Assembly (NCBI GenBank): GCA_001986395.2
Contig: MQVO02000003.1
Location: 1,054,001 to 1,118,000 of the forward strand
From: Irpex lacteus
Taxonomy: Eukaryota > Basidiomycota > Agaricomycetes > Polyporales > Irpicaceae
Reading direction: 5' to 3'
DNA length: 64,000 nucleotides
A model generated the notes under the pieces. It worked only from the letters and a program-made list of their open reading frames with translations. It did not search any database and was not told the DNA's origin. Shown here piece after piece: positions 1 through 10,345 of this stretch. The translations under genes were made by a program, and so were the position numbers. The number at the start of each line of letters is the position of its first letter. The first letter of the stretch is position 1.

Positions 1-2881
1 CCATCATTCGCCCTTTGGTGTTCAAGTATGCAAAACTACAAAACATGGCTGTGGTCTACGCATGCTTCGTCGTGCGCTCCCACTTTCTATCAGAGGCTGA
101 AGAAAATATCGCATATGCTGGGGTGATGTACTCCCGTGCGAGTGTGTGCGAGATTCTAGCCATGAAGTTGTTGAACCGGTTCTCCTCTAACAAGCTTCAA
201 TTGGCTGCCACGCTTTCTGCCAGCTGGAACCCATTGTCTGGGGCACCAGAGTCCATTATAGATGAGGTCAGGGAAAACGTCGGCGGCGAAGACAATCTGA
301 ACGACCCACAATGCGCTTTGGAGGTGAGCCTAGATCTAACGCTAGGAGGCTGTATTACGCTTAACTCTGTAAGATGGCTATTGCGACAGAATCCAAGCAT
401 TTTCTATCATCCCCGCTTGTGCAGACAATCGTGGACGACATATATTACGGTCGCGTGGTGTTTTCAATAACCTCAACGCATTCAGTTTTAGCAGACAACT
501 ACAAACCAAAACCAATAGAAGTGTACAATGTCCGCCGCGCCCCATTCTTGGACCATTACAGGCTTCGAGTGCCACGATATGGTGCAATTTTGGAGTTTCT
601 CAACTTCGCTGTATTGCTCGGATTATTCCTTCTGGTGCTCTCAAGTAAGTATCATGACGAATTCGCTCTTGAAGTTTGTTTCTCACATTTACGGTACTAT
701 TCAGCGAAAAATATTGATTACGTGACGCCATTCGAGGTGCTATTCATTATTTTCGCCACGGCATTCGCTCTCGAAGAGTATACAGCGTCTCAGGAGCACG
801 GTTGGGATAGTAAGTACGTCACGTACTTCCCATATTGTTGACACTACTCACACGGCTTTCAGTCTATATTGCTAGTGTGCGTGGCACAACAGTGCCGAAA
901 CATTTGTCCGAACTCTCACGTCTACCAACAGATTTGGAATGCGCTCGATGCCGCCTTCATAATCATATGGATACTGTATGCAGTTTTTCGCATAAGAGGG
1001 TTGGTTTACCACAATGGTGAGTGGAAACGCATCTCTAAGCCACCGAATTGTCTCTGATGACCAGGTAGCCGATTCTTCCGAGATGGCATTCGACATATTG
1101 GCTTGCGGAGCTTGCATTTTATTCCCTCGGTACGGTTCAATACGTTATTCTTCCACAATCTTCAACTGACTACTATGCTCACAGGCTAGCGTTCTTCGCC
1201 GTTAAGAATAACGTCGTGGTCTTGTACGTACTTGCTAATGTCGATGCAAGAATACACCGGCTGACATGTGATGGACAGAGCCCTACGGGCAATGGCAGCG
1301 GAATTTGTCTTCTTCATCTGCATAGCTGCCATATGCTTTTCCGGCCTGCTCTATACGCTTCACAGTCTGGGTACGTGTCTGGTACTCTCGTGTGCTGCTT
1401 GGTGCTGATATCTTCACAGCGGCCGGTACCTGGAGTGTCAAGTCAATCGCTTGGCTGATGGTTCAAATTTGGTTTGGAAACACGTATCTCAGCTTCGGAC
1501 AGGCTGAGAGTTTCCACCCTGTCTTCGGTCCGATTCTCATGACGTGCTTTGCCGCGTTGTCCAATACTTTGCTACTTACGAGTAAGTGTATTCCACTGAA
1601 ACTAAACATATTGCTCACGAACCTCTAGTTTTAATCTCGATTCTGTCGAATACATTCGCGCGTATTGATGCAGTGAGTCTCCCAACTCTAGAGTTCTTTC
1701 TTGTGCTGACACGCCGCTCCGTCCAGAATGCCAATCAAGAGGTAAAATAACTTAACCTGCTCCAAGGGGTGGGAAGTGCTAATCTTATATACGTAGTACC
1801 TCTTCCAATTTGCGATCTCTACCATAGAAGGGTTTGTCCACAAGTCCGTCACGTCAACTATGAAACTGATCAGGTCGCTCTTGACAGGTCCAAGTCCGAC
1901 GCGCTCTTCAGCTATCAGCCACCCTTCAACCTGTTCGCGTTTCTTATCCTGTGGCCTCTGTCATTCGTTCTGTCACCGAGGGCTCTCCACACAGTCAATG
2001 TATTCATGATTAAAGTCACCGTAAGTGTCCTGTCATACTCATGATATGACTATTCTAAAGATTCCCAGTCATTCCCGTTCTTGATCGTCATCGCCGTATA
2101 CGAACGCTACCTGGCCCAAGGCCGCCAATGGCGTGAGTCGGGTAAAGATGCCGCACAGAACTTCTATAACAGCTTCTCAAGACGAGTGAAGAATGTGCCA
2201 ATCCTGGAGCGACTTGTCGGGTCCAGCGCTTCAGACCTATACGAGGCTATCTTTGACGTGGAGATCAGCGAAGAATACGACCTTTTCCACGATTCGGACG
2301 GCGAAGGTCCTCCCCCAGCGCCGAGCACGCACGTCTCACGAACTTCGTCTCCCACACGGCGCGGTGGTCGTATTCGCTCCCTGTCCCGACGCCGCAGAAC
2401 GGTAAGTGTGCCACACTCACCGACTTCCGCAGGTGTCAGCAATAGGTCGCCGAGGGCGTCTCCGTACAACAGGAATGTTGCTTTACCTGCGCTACTCGAA
2501 CCATCCGCGTCCGGCGAGGTCCAGACTGTTGGTCCCCGGAGTCCCTTAAATAGGTTGTTCAACCACAGACGCGATTTTTCGGCCTCGCAGGAACGTCTTA
2601 TGCCTAGCGTCAGCATGGATGGAATAAAGAAACTAGAATCGATGGTCGATGATATACGCTCTTTGCCAGTTAATAAGCTGAAGGAGGAGATGAAAGAATT
2701 GCAGGTATGTGGAGCTCCGTCGAGCGTTCCGCGTCCATAATGAAATTAGGAACATCTCACGAACCCTTGTCCTCTGCCGCAGGAGCGTCAGGCGCGCATC
2801 GAGAACCTGCTTCTGATGCTGACACGGGGGATGCGTAACGACACCGGAACTCATTCGAACATTCGACATGATACAATGTAA
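1..2881 (+). CDS. yvc1: TRP-like vacuolar calcium channel (YVC1-type), 5' partial
   Basis: Probable non-selective cation channel of the fungal TRPY/YVC1 family, which releases calcium from the vacuole. I read exons 15-323, 374-644, 705-809, 863-876, 932-1016, 1069-1129, 1185-1223, 1279-1370, 1420-1581, 1629-1672, 1727-1741, 1797-1831, 1888-2020, 2069-2704 and 2783-2881; together they give exactly 700 codons with all phases closing. The encoded chain has a soluble N-terminal region, a series of hydrophobic segments (FLNFAVLLGLFLLVLSS, NALDAAFIIIWILYAVF, AEFVFFICIAAICFSGLLY), a pore-like stretch around GNTYLSFGQAESFHP, and the family phrase KSDALFSYQPPFN. The tail is a Ser/Arg/Pro-rich linker followed by a short coiled coil. 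No convincing ATG precedes residue 1, and relatives have roughly 80-100 more residues, so the start lies left of the window. The family is recognised from remembered sequence, not a search. Confidence 0.85.
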
Positions 2882-3775
2882 CCTGAGGAGAGCGGAGCCT
2901 CTTGTCGCTCTGTGCAACCGTAGAGCAACCACACTACATATGCGTAGGTTCTGTATGCCAGGGATGCTTATATCGATAACCTTGTGCATTAAGCTCTTGC
3001 ATCGTGTTTCTGTCCTTGTTTTCGCAATTATCACGGAGTCCTTCCCTTACCACCATCACAGTTCAATGCGTCACGTTGCCGTACTCACGTTCATGTCAAT
3101 GCGGCATCAACCCGCCTCTTGTCCGCCTTCTCAGTCGATGTGACATGGAAGCTTCTCATAGATAAAACACTTGTGCTACGTCGGGATGTCATTGTTGTTG
3201 ACGAGATGCCGCGTCAAGTCCAGGAAATGAGTTGCTGTTACTACAATCAGAAGCAAAGTTCGGGAATTCGAATGAATGGCTCGATTTATATGTAGGTAGG
3301 GTGATTACAATGCAATGCGTAGAGATGCAATAGTGAAGCAGTTGAGTTTGGATGTGTGTACAACATGTATCTGTATGACGAAGAACGGATGTGCTAGCAA
3401 CAATGCAATGCAATAATAGGACGTGCGAGTGTAGAGGTACATATTAAGGCTGCTGAGCGAACGTAAGTAGTATACGTATGCGTACAACGTTATGCGTCCC
3501 GGATATCGGATAGCGAAGAAGGATGAGTGGTATAATACAGTATGCCGAATGCCCCATGTTCCCAGTCGTCTCGCGACCGAGGTATGTCAATAGTGAAAGA
3601 ATAATGGAAGTGCGTGAACGAAAAGGGTATGTCCGTGGTGAGTCTTGCACAGCGAACAAATCATTAGACGAACGAGCGTTGAGTTAGGGTCTAGAGATCC
3701 AAAAGAGCAAGGAGAGGTCGTTGTGCGAGCCGATAAATCAAGTAAGGTGATGAGGAGTCAAGTTGAACCGGACAG
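2882..3775. other. Convergent intergenic region
   Basis: About 0.9 kb between the stop of the channel gene and the stop of the kinase gene. It must hold the 3' untranslated regions of both. Only short, unsupported open frames are present; I see no gene, repeat or RNA. Confidence 0.6.
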
Positions 3776-5366
3776 CTATGAGTTATGGGATGCTGCTCTT
3801 GACTGGGCACGTTGCGAGATGCCTCTCAGGGTGTTCTCACTAGTATGGTCTTCCTCCGGTGTAGGGGAACCGGCTGTAGAGCGGTCGATGATAGTGGCGG
3901 CGGGTTGGAGAGTATTTGTGGCAGATTGCATAACTGCTGTGGGATCATCATCGCTGTGGCTGACCCTGTTGACGAGCGGTTGGTTGTGAGGGTAATAGGA
4001 TATGCGGTTGTTCTTGCTGAAATCATAGACAGTGAATTGCTCTTCCAACTGCCTCAGCTCGGGTTTCATTTTCTCCAGATCCGGATGAGCTTTCCTCTTG
4101 GAGTGTGTGAGCGGTTTCTCAACCATCATAAACTCATCGAGTTCATGTTTCACATCGAAGTTGGCTTTCTTCATCTGTTTGTCGTTGTCAGAAGGTGCGG
4201 TAATGAGATGAGGATTCGACGTACGTCAGGCACATATGGTGGCTGGCATTCTTTGTCCCGGAGGCTCTCCCAGTCTATGGAAGACATCCAAGGATGACTG
4301 CGAACATCATCCATGCCAGTAGTTTTGCTCCGACAGCCTAGCCGTGTCTTCGGATTGCGGTCCAGGATCTGTCGAAGTGAAGCACATCAGTGATGAACAG
4401 CGAAAAGAAGAATGATGGTGAACTTACGTTACGAAGGAACTCCTGTCCATCTGCCGAGCATAGCTCGTCCACATTGCTAGGGAACTTCAAGGGATCCTTG
4501 AGGATTGAATGGGTCATTTTATCAGCGGTGCGCCCGTCGAATGGTCGCTTGTGGAACATGAGCTCCCAAGCAACGACCCCGAGACTCCACCAGTCAACAC
4601 TCCACGTATAGCCTTTCCGGCCGACGACTTCGGGGGCCATGTATGCCATACTGCCTGCCACGCTTGTATGTAGCCGACGTTCGGAATAGTGGATAGCGAC
4701 ATTGAAGTCGGTGATATGGGCGTGGCCCCTTGAGTCGAGCAGAATATTGTCGGGCTTGAGATCGCGATGAATGATGCGTTGCTTGCGGAGGTAATCCAAT
4801 GCCTCCGCAAGCTCAGCCACCCAGAATCTCACCGCCTCCTCCTCCAGTCGTCCTTGTCGCTCTAAGTGGACTGCAAAGGACGGTCAGGACGATTCGGGAA
4901 GGAACAGACGCTGATACATACATCGGAGGTCACCTCCTAGCATGAGATCCAAGACGAAGAAGCAGTTCTCGTCATCCTGAAATGCATAACGGAGGTTTAC
5001 TATGAAGGGGTGGTCGATCTGCGCACGATAGGCTTAATGAGCTCTAGCACAGCATAATCTACCCGTTAGTGGCACGCACCTCCTCGAGTAACCTCCGCTC
5101 CTGGATGATATTAGCAACAGCTTTCTGCTTGATGCACTTTGCCTTGTCAATGTACTTCAGTGCATAGAGCTGTTTCGAACGCTTGTGCTCAACGACGCGG
5201 ACCTATCTGAGGGTGTGAGACACGACTGCGAGCAAGCGATGCAGGGATGGCTGCAGACCTTGCCAAAAGCGCCCTTGCCGACGGCGCGGTGGAGGTCAAA
5301 GTGGTAGAGGTCGACCTCGCCGTCGAAGTTGACGGGGTCGCTGCAGCAACAGAGCACCGCACCCAT
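3776..5366 (-). CDS. STK32/YANK-like AGC serine/threonine kinase, lipid-anchored
   Basis: Protein kinase. Exons on the minus strand are 5259-5366, 5080-5202, 4922-5018, 4428-4870, 4225-4368 and 3776-4174. The chain starts MGAVLCCC: a Gly-2 N-myristoylation signal followed by a cysteine triplet that could be palmitoylated, so membrane attachment is likely. Kinase motifs in order are GKGAFGKV (P-loop), ALKYIDK (catalytic Lys), HRDLKPDN (catalytic loop) and then DFN in place of DFG, followed by SMAYMAPEV. DFN instead of DFG is a hallmark of the metazoan STK32 (YANK) family. The C-terminal part keeps KKANFD and EEKPL-like phrases of that family, then ends in a Ser/Pro-rich tail. It is divergently arranged with the macro-domain gene. 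The physiological substrate is not known from sequence. Confidence 0.88.
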
Positions 5367-5801
5367 GCAGGACGATGTTGAAGAGAGGAGATGCAGAAGG
5401 TTGGATTGAGATGAGGGTAATAAGAGGAAAGTACAAGGCCAGCCAAAAGTTGCAGACACAGCAAGAAGCCCGGAGAGGAACAAGGCACTCCTGCCATTTT
5501 GGGACACGCGCTCGCCCGCCCGGCGAAGAACAATGTCAATGTTGATCCGGACCTGGCCACGCTTTGGTTTAGAAGACAGAAGATGCAAGGCTGAGAGGGG
5601 TTGAGTTCGTTCAGAGACAATAGCTGGTGGTAGCTCAAGAACAAAAGAGACCAGCCATGTCGTAAGAAAGCTTCAGTTCATGTGAAACCCACTATATTTA
5701 AGCGTGGCAGTCTAACGGCGCTCTCCGATCACTCGAGTAGATTGCGGGACGAGGTGAATCTGCCCTTCAGAACCTGGAAAGATATCGTCTGTAAGCTCAA
5801 C
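5367..5801. promoter_or_regulatory. Divergent promoter, kinase / macro-domain gene
   Basis: 435 bases between two divergent starts. It should contain both promoters and 5' leaders. An open stretch (5634-5801) is in frame with the macro-domain gene but has no ATG of its own, so I treat it as leader. No clear TATA element was found. Confidence 0.45.
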
Positions 5802-6981
5802 ATGAAACTCACTCTTTCAGAAATAGGCACCCTGCGAGCTCTTTACAAAGCAGGACAGATCAAACCGGCACCGTCTGCAGTCCTAAAATACAAGCGTTCG
5901 GGGAACCTCCTCGATCGCGTCTCTCTATAGTTAGTAGTAGATGTCGACGGCACGCGGTCAAAGCGCGACAACTGAAGAACATCTTCTAGTCAGGGTACCA
6001 TTACCGAGCTCGAGCTCGACGCCATCGTCAACGCAGCCAACAGGAGCCTTCTCGGTACGTCTTATACCTCGCTTTGATACCCGTCCTGATCAGCTGCTAT
6101 CAGGTGGAGGTGGAGGTAAGACGATCTCAGAGATAGACAGACAATGTGACCTTACCTGTCGTAATATCTCCAGTGGACGGTGCCATACACAGGGCAGCTG
6201 GTAAACAGCTCGTTGAAGAATGTGCGTAGCTTCGCGTTCGCATTCATTCCTGTGGACGTACATCAACTCATCAGTACATCCGGCTCTTTTGTCTCGGTAC
6301 ACGACCACGTCTTCTAGGTCGCACACTAGGCGGATGCGCTACCGGTGACGCCAAGATAACCAAGGGCTATAACCTACCAGCGTATGTTCTCGGCTGCCAG
6401 CATTACATCCTTGCAGGACTGTTGAGTTCCTTCCGACAGAAAACATGTTATCCACACTGTAGGGCCAGTTTACGACGATAGCGATGTTGAAGAGTGCGCC
6501 AAACTTCTTGCCTCATGCTACAGAAGAAGCTTGGAGGTAGCTGTGGATAATTCGCTCAAGCATGCCGTCTGTGTTGCTGAAACAGATCCCTCCGTATATT
6601 TCTAACGGCTAATCACGATGATTCATCCAGGCATTCCCCTCTATCTCTACTGGAATTTACGGATATCCGATTAAGGATGCGACTCACATCGCCATCAACG
6701 AAGTGAGGAAATTCTTGGAGTCCGAAAGCGGTACAAAGGCGAGTCTGTTCCATGCGCATTTGTCAGCACTCAGAGGCGCAGTATCTGATATTACTCTCTT
6801 CTCTTCAGCTTGAACGCGTCATATTCGTAGTCTGGAGTGATGAGGACAAGCTTGTTTATGAGTGAGTGCGACATAAGTACCTCCAGCAGGATACCATCTC
6901 GGCAGCCCTGACAATTTTTCTTTTGCTTTTAGGGAGCTCCTTCCCGTATATTTCCCCCTGGATGAAGTTTCCGAAGAGTAA
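5802..6981 (+). CDS. MacroD-type macro-domain ADP-ribosyl hydrolase
   Basis: Likely removes ADP-ribose from proteins or deacetylates O-acetyl-ADP-ribose. Exons: 5802-5929, 5990-6054, 6104-6115, 6174-6221, 6318 to about 6380, about 6438-6566, 6631-6738, 6809-6861 and 6933-6981. The start at 5802 gives MKLTLSEIGTLRALY, the usual beginning of fungal members. The MacroD signature is intact: DAIVNAAN, then a GGGG loop running into VDGAIHRAAG, then GDAKITKGY, HVIHTVGPVY and the second ligand loop SISTGIYGYP. The GGGG loop is split over three exons, one of only 12 bases. The intron after 6738 seems to begin with GC rather than GT (GC-AG), because no GT donor keeps the frame. The chain ends just after the domain, as in single-domain MacroD enzymes. 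Confidence 0.9.
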
Positions 6982-7889
6982 CGGGTGCACACACGGCACG
7001 CGCAACGTTCCACTCCGGTCGACTGCGCCCTGATTTTCATTGCGATATCCGCCTTTGCCCATTTTTGTTGCCTGGCTTCTTCCAGACCATACTCCCCGGC
7101 CACCTATTTGCACCACAGTAGGCTCTCTTCGTTCGGTCCTTTCGGAGTTTAGCCATTCACACCGTAAATTTGGCCCTCGAGCCAGTTACATGCCACGTGC
7201 GATGTGTAAATATTCGAATGATATTTCACTAACCGTTATATTATCATCCTTATAACGGGACCGTGGATCAGACATATTTCTCCCGTGAACTCTATGCAAG
7301 GTATATGAATGTGCCCAAGCCAACGTCCCCAGATCTGCGAGATGGAGAAGAGCATTGGGTGAGTGCTCTCAATACACTGTCAGGCACGTCTACTCTAATC
7401 TGACAAGTTCCGCAGGTATAACTTATAGGCTCTAGGTCTACCGTGTTTTATAAGCCAACATATTTTTCTAGAACCCGCACAGGCTCGGAGACTAGGCGGT
7501 AAGGGGTGGAGGTCCGAGTGCTCACAGGGTTCGGCATTATATGATGGATCAGGGCGGCCCGGGCATCCCTTCATCGCTTGCACTCCCCTGAGCCCCTGAT
7601 TGGCTGCCCCGCACTACGATTAGTTCCCGCGGCAGCCATGGCCCGCCCAAAGAGTCTGAGACACCTTCCCCAGACCCTCACTGCAACCGTCCAGGTCTCT
7701 CCCAGATGTTTGCGCACCGAGTATTCCCCGCGTTGGGAAATAGACGCAGACATCTCCGAAGAAGTAGATAAAAGGGAAGTCCTAGACTCGGGGGCTTCTC
7801 AACGAACTCTCGTTCTTCTAGCACCCCTTACCCCGCATCGAAGCATACGACCCCGCCCTGTACGACGTGGCACGAACTTAACGAACACC
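6982..7889. other. Intergenic region before the sugar transporter
   Basis: About 0.9 kb in tandem orientation: 3' UTR of the macro-domain gene and the promoter of the transporter. Short open frames on both strands lack splice support or recognisable composition. An A-rich TATA-like stretch occurs near 7767. Confidence 0.5.
7767..7775 (+). promoter_or_regulatory. TATA-like element of the sugar transporter
   Basis: The sequence gataaaagg lies about 115-123 bases upstream of the transporter ATG, a plausible place for a TATA-type core promoter in a fungus. This is a weak match and could be chance. Confidence 0.25.
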
Positions 7890-9824
7890 ATGGTTAACAT
7901 CCGTTTCTTTAACATTTTCACCGCAATATTTTGCGCAATAGGTACGTTTACTCCGGTCTTCGATGTTCTCAACAGCATGCTCACCAGTATCTCTCAGGCT
8001 CCTTTTTATTCGGTTACGATAGGTGAATAGTTCGTGGACGCAGTTGAGAACTGTGCTAACTGGTTTCCAGCGGTATCATTGCCTCCGTAATCACATTCGA
8101 CTCCCTCAAAGACTTTGTTGGGCATCCCGACCAATATGCCAGTTTATCAGGCGCAATTGTCTCTACATTCACAGGAGGCTGCTTCTTTGGTTCTGTACTC
8201 GGTGGATGGTGAGCCATGAGAAACCCCGTACCGTCTTCTCCTCAGAACTAATCACCGCGTGGATAGGTCAAATGACCGAATCGGTCGTAAACGATCAATT
8301 CAGGTACGTCAGACTATGCATGCCACCGAAATAACCTCGAACTTACGATCTTCTGATTCCAGCTTGGCTGTCTTATCGCATTGTGGGGATGTGCGATGCA
8401 AGCCGGCGCCAACAACTTTGCCTGCATGCTCATCGGCCGTATTGTTGCCGGTGTGGCTATAGGTTTATTATCGATGACTGTACCGCTCTACAACGTAAGT
8501 ATCTCATTACTATCGACAATATCTTAATGATTGCTCATTTGTTGCACTTCAGACTGAGATCTCACCCCCGAAGATTCGAGGTTTTGTCGTCGGTCTTGCT
8601 CAGCAAATGATCGGTATCGGTTTCATCGTCGCAAACTGGGTCGGATACGGCTGCCAGTATCTCGACGGAAACAGTGGATGGAGATTAGCACTCGGTCTGC
8701 AGCTCATCCCAGCATTCCTCTTGCTCGTCGGCATTCAATTCCTACCATTCTCACCCGTACGTACCCTCCAGTGCTTTACGTAAATAGACCGACTCACGAG
8801 CATCTTTTCACAGCGTTGGTTGCTTGAGCAGAACAGGGACGATGAGGCCCGTGCAGTCGTCTACAGGCTTCACGGTTCAAAATCTGCCGAGTCTAAGCAA
8901 GAGGCAGAACAGGAGTTCTTGGAGATGAGAGATGTTATCAAGGCTGAGGCGTCAGAGCGCTCTCGTAGCATCTCTGATCTTTGGGCTTCAAGGCCAATGA
9001 TTAAGAGAACATTGGTGGCAGTCGGTGTCCAGGTCATGGGTCAGTTCACCGGTATCAACGGTAAGTAGCTGTTCCGGCCTTCTCTATGGGAACATTTGAC
9101 TGAACATATCGGTATGTTAGTTATCAACTATTTCGGTCCATCAATGTACAAAGCCCTTGGTCTTAGCGATGGCCAGTCGCTTCTCGTGCAAGGAATTTAC
9201 GGTGCTGTAGGACCCATTGCCAACTTCTTGTGAGTCTTTCCGTCAATAGAAACAAACAAACCGACACTCACGAGCTGCTTCAGCTTCATCACCCTCGTCC
9301 TCGATTTCATCGGCCGTAAGAAACCGCTGATGTTTGGTGCCGGCGGAATCACGATTCTATACTCCATCCTCACCGCCATCGTCGCCTCCTACCCACCAGA
9401 AGTCAACGGTCAACCCAATCCACACAAAGACGCCCAACGTGCCGGTATTGCCATGATCTTCATGACCTCTGTCATGTTCTCTCTATCCTTCGGCCCTGTA
9501 TCTTGGGTACTTGCATCCGAAGTCTTCCCCACCAAGACACGTTCCATGGGCACGGCCGTGGCCACCTGCGCCAACTGGCTGTTCAACATCTTGTTCTCGC
9601 AGGTGTCAAATCTCGCCATCGAGAACGTCAGCTGGAAGTACTACATCCTCTTCATTTGCCTCAACGCCATCGACTTCGTCGTCATCTTCCTGTTCTTCCC
9701 CGAGACGAAAGGAAAGTCGCTTGAGGAGATGGCCCAGGTGTTTGGAGACGAGGTGGATGTGAACGCCGTCCAGGATCACGGCGGTTCGGAGATGATTGAC
9801 GAGGGCAAGCACATTCACGCTTAA
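7890..9824 (+). CDS. MFS sugar (hexose) transporter
   Basis: Plasma-membrane proton-coupled sugar importer of the fungal hexose transporter family. Exons: 7890-7941, 7998-8022, 8071-8208, 8267-8303, 8363-8494, 8553-8756, 8814-9060, 9121-9229 and 9284-9824; these sum to 1,485 bases, 494 residues, with every phase closing. Family marks seen: FLFGYDSG in helix 1, the loop motif NDRIGRKR (D-R-x-G-R-R/K type) after helix 2, IGRIVAGVAIG, VPLYNTEISPPKIRG (PxYxxE-like), QFTGINVINYFGP (QxxGxNxxxYY-like, with F for one Tyr), DFIGRKK and FFPETKGKSLEEM (PETKG). About twelve hydrophobic helices are present. The ATG at 7890 gives a very short N-tail. The exact sugar cannot be told from sequence. Confidence 0.93.
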
Positions 9825-10345
9825 TTTATGACAGTAAAATAGCGCACACGTCAACGACACGCAATGTCGGGTGGACGAAAGGGACGCGTAGCGGCAATAG
9901 CATGTCGCAGATACGTTAATAATATTGTACTAGTACTACTTCAGTATATCCATAAGAGTCATACACCTCTTCTTTAACATCCCCTCACGTTGGAATTTCT
10001 CGCGCGGTTTGAAAACTTCGTAAGCATGTTCGAAGTATTCGCTTCTGGTAAGCATGACCGGGAGGCTGTCCAAGCCGACATTGCTCAACAGCAAAGCCTG
10101 GGGAGAACTCGACGATCCTCGTTCGATATATTCAACAAGATTAAGCAATGATAACGACTGATTGGAAAGCACTGTACTTGATACATTCGCCACTTATCAT
10201 GACGTCTAGAAACACAACTGCTAAAATGCTACTAGTACACAATATTTTTGTGACGTAAACGATGGAGCAAGAGAATCTGGAAAGTATTAGGCATTGTCCT
10301 TAGGCGTCCGTATTCATTGCCAACATCTTCAATCTCTATACCAGG
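9825..10345. other. Convergent intergenic region
   Basis: 521 bases between the transporter stop and the P450 stop. It contains an 85-codon minus-strand open frame (9936-10193) with no recognisable domain, which I do not annotate as a gene. Confidence 0.5.

Noticed and set aside
2360..2420. Possible extra intron (GTAAGTGTGC at 2402) in the channel tail
   Set aside because: The frame stays open through it with Ser/Arg/Pro-rich sequence as expected for a disordered tail, so no intron is needed; it could still be an alternative donor.
5634..5801. Upstream extension of the macro-domain gene in the same frame
   Set aside because: It has no ATG, and possible joins to the ATG at 5657 run into stops. 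Family members start at the Met encoded at 5802.
9936..10193. 85-codon minus-strand open frame downstream of the sugar transporter
   Set aside because: No recognisable domain, no splice context, and it lies in a convergent 3' region. Likely chance.
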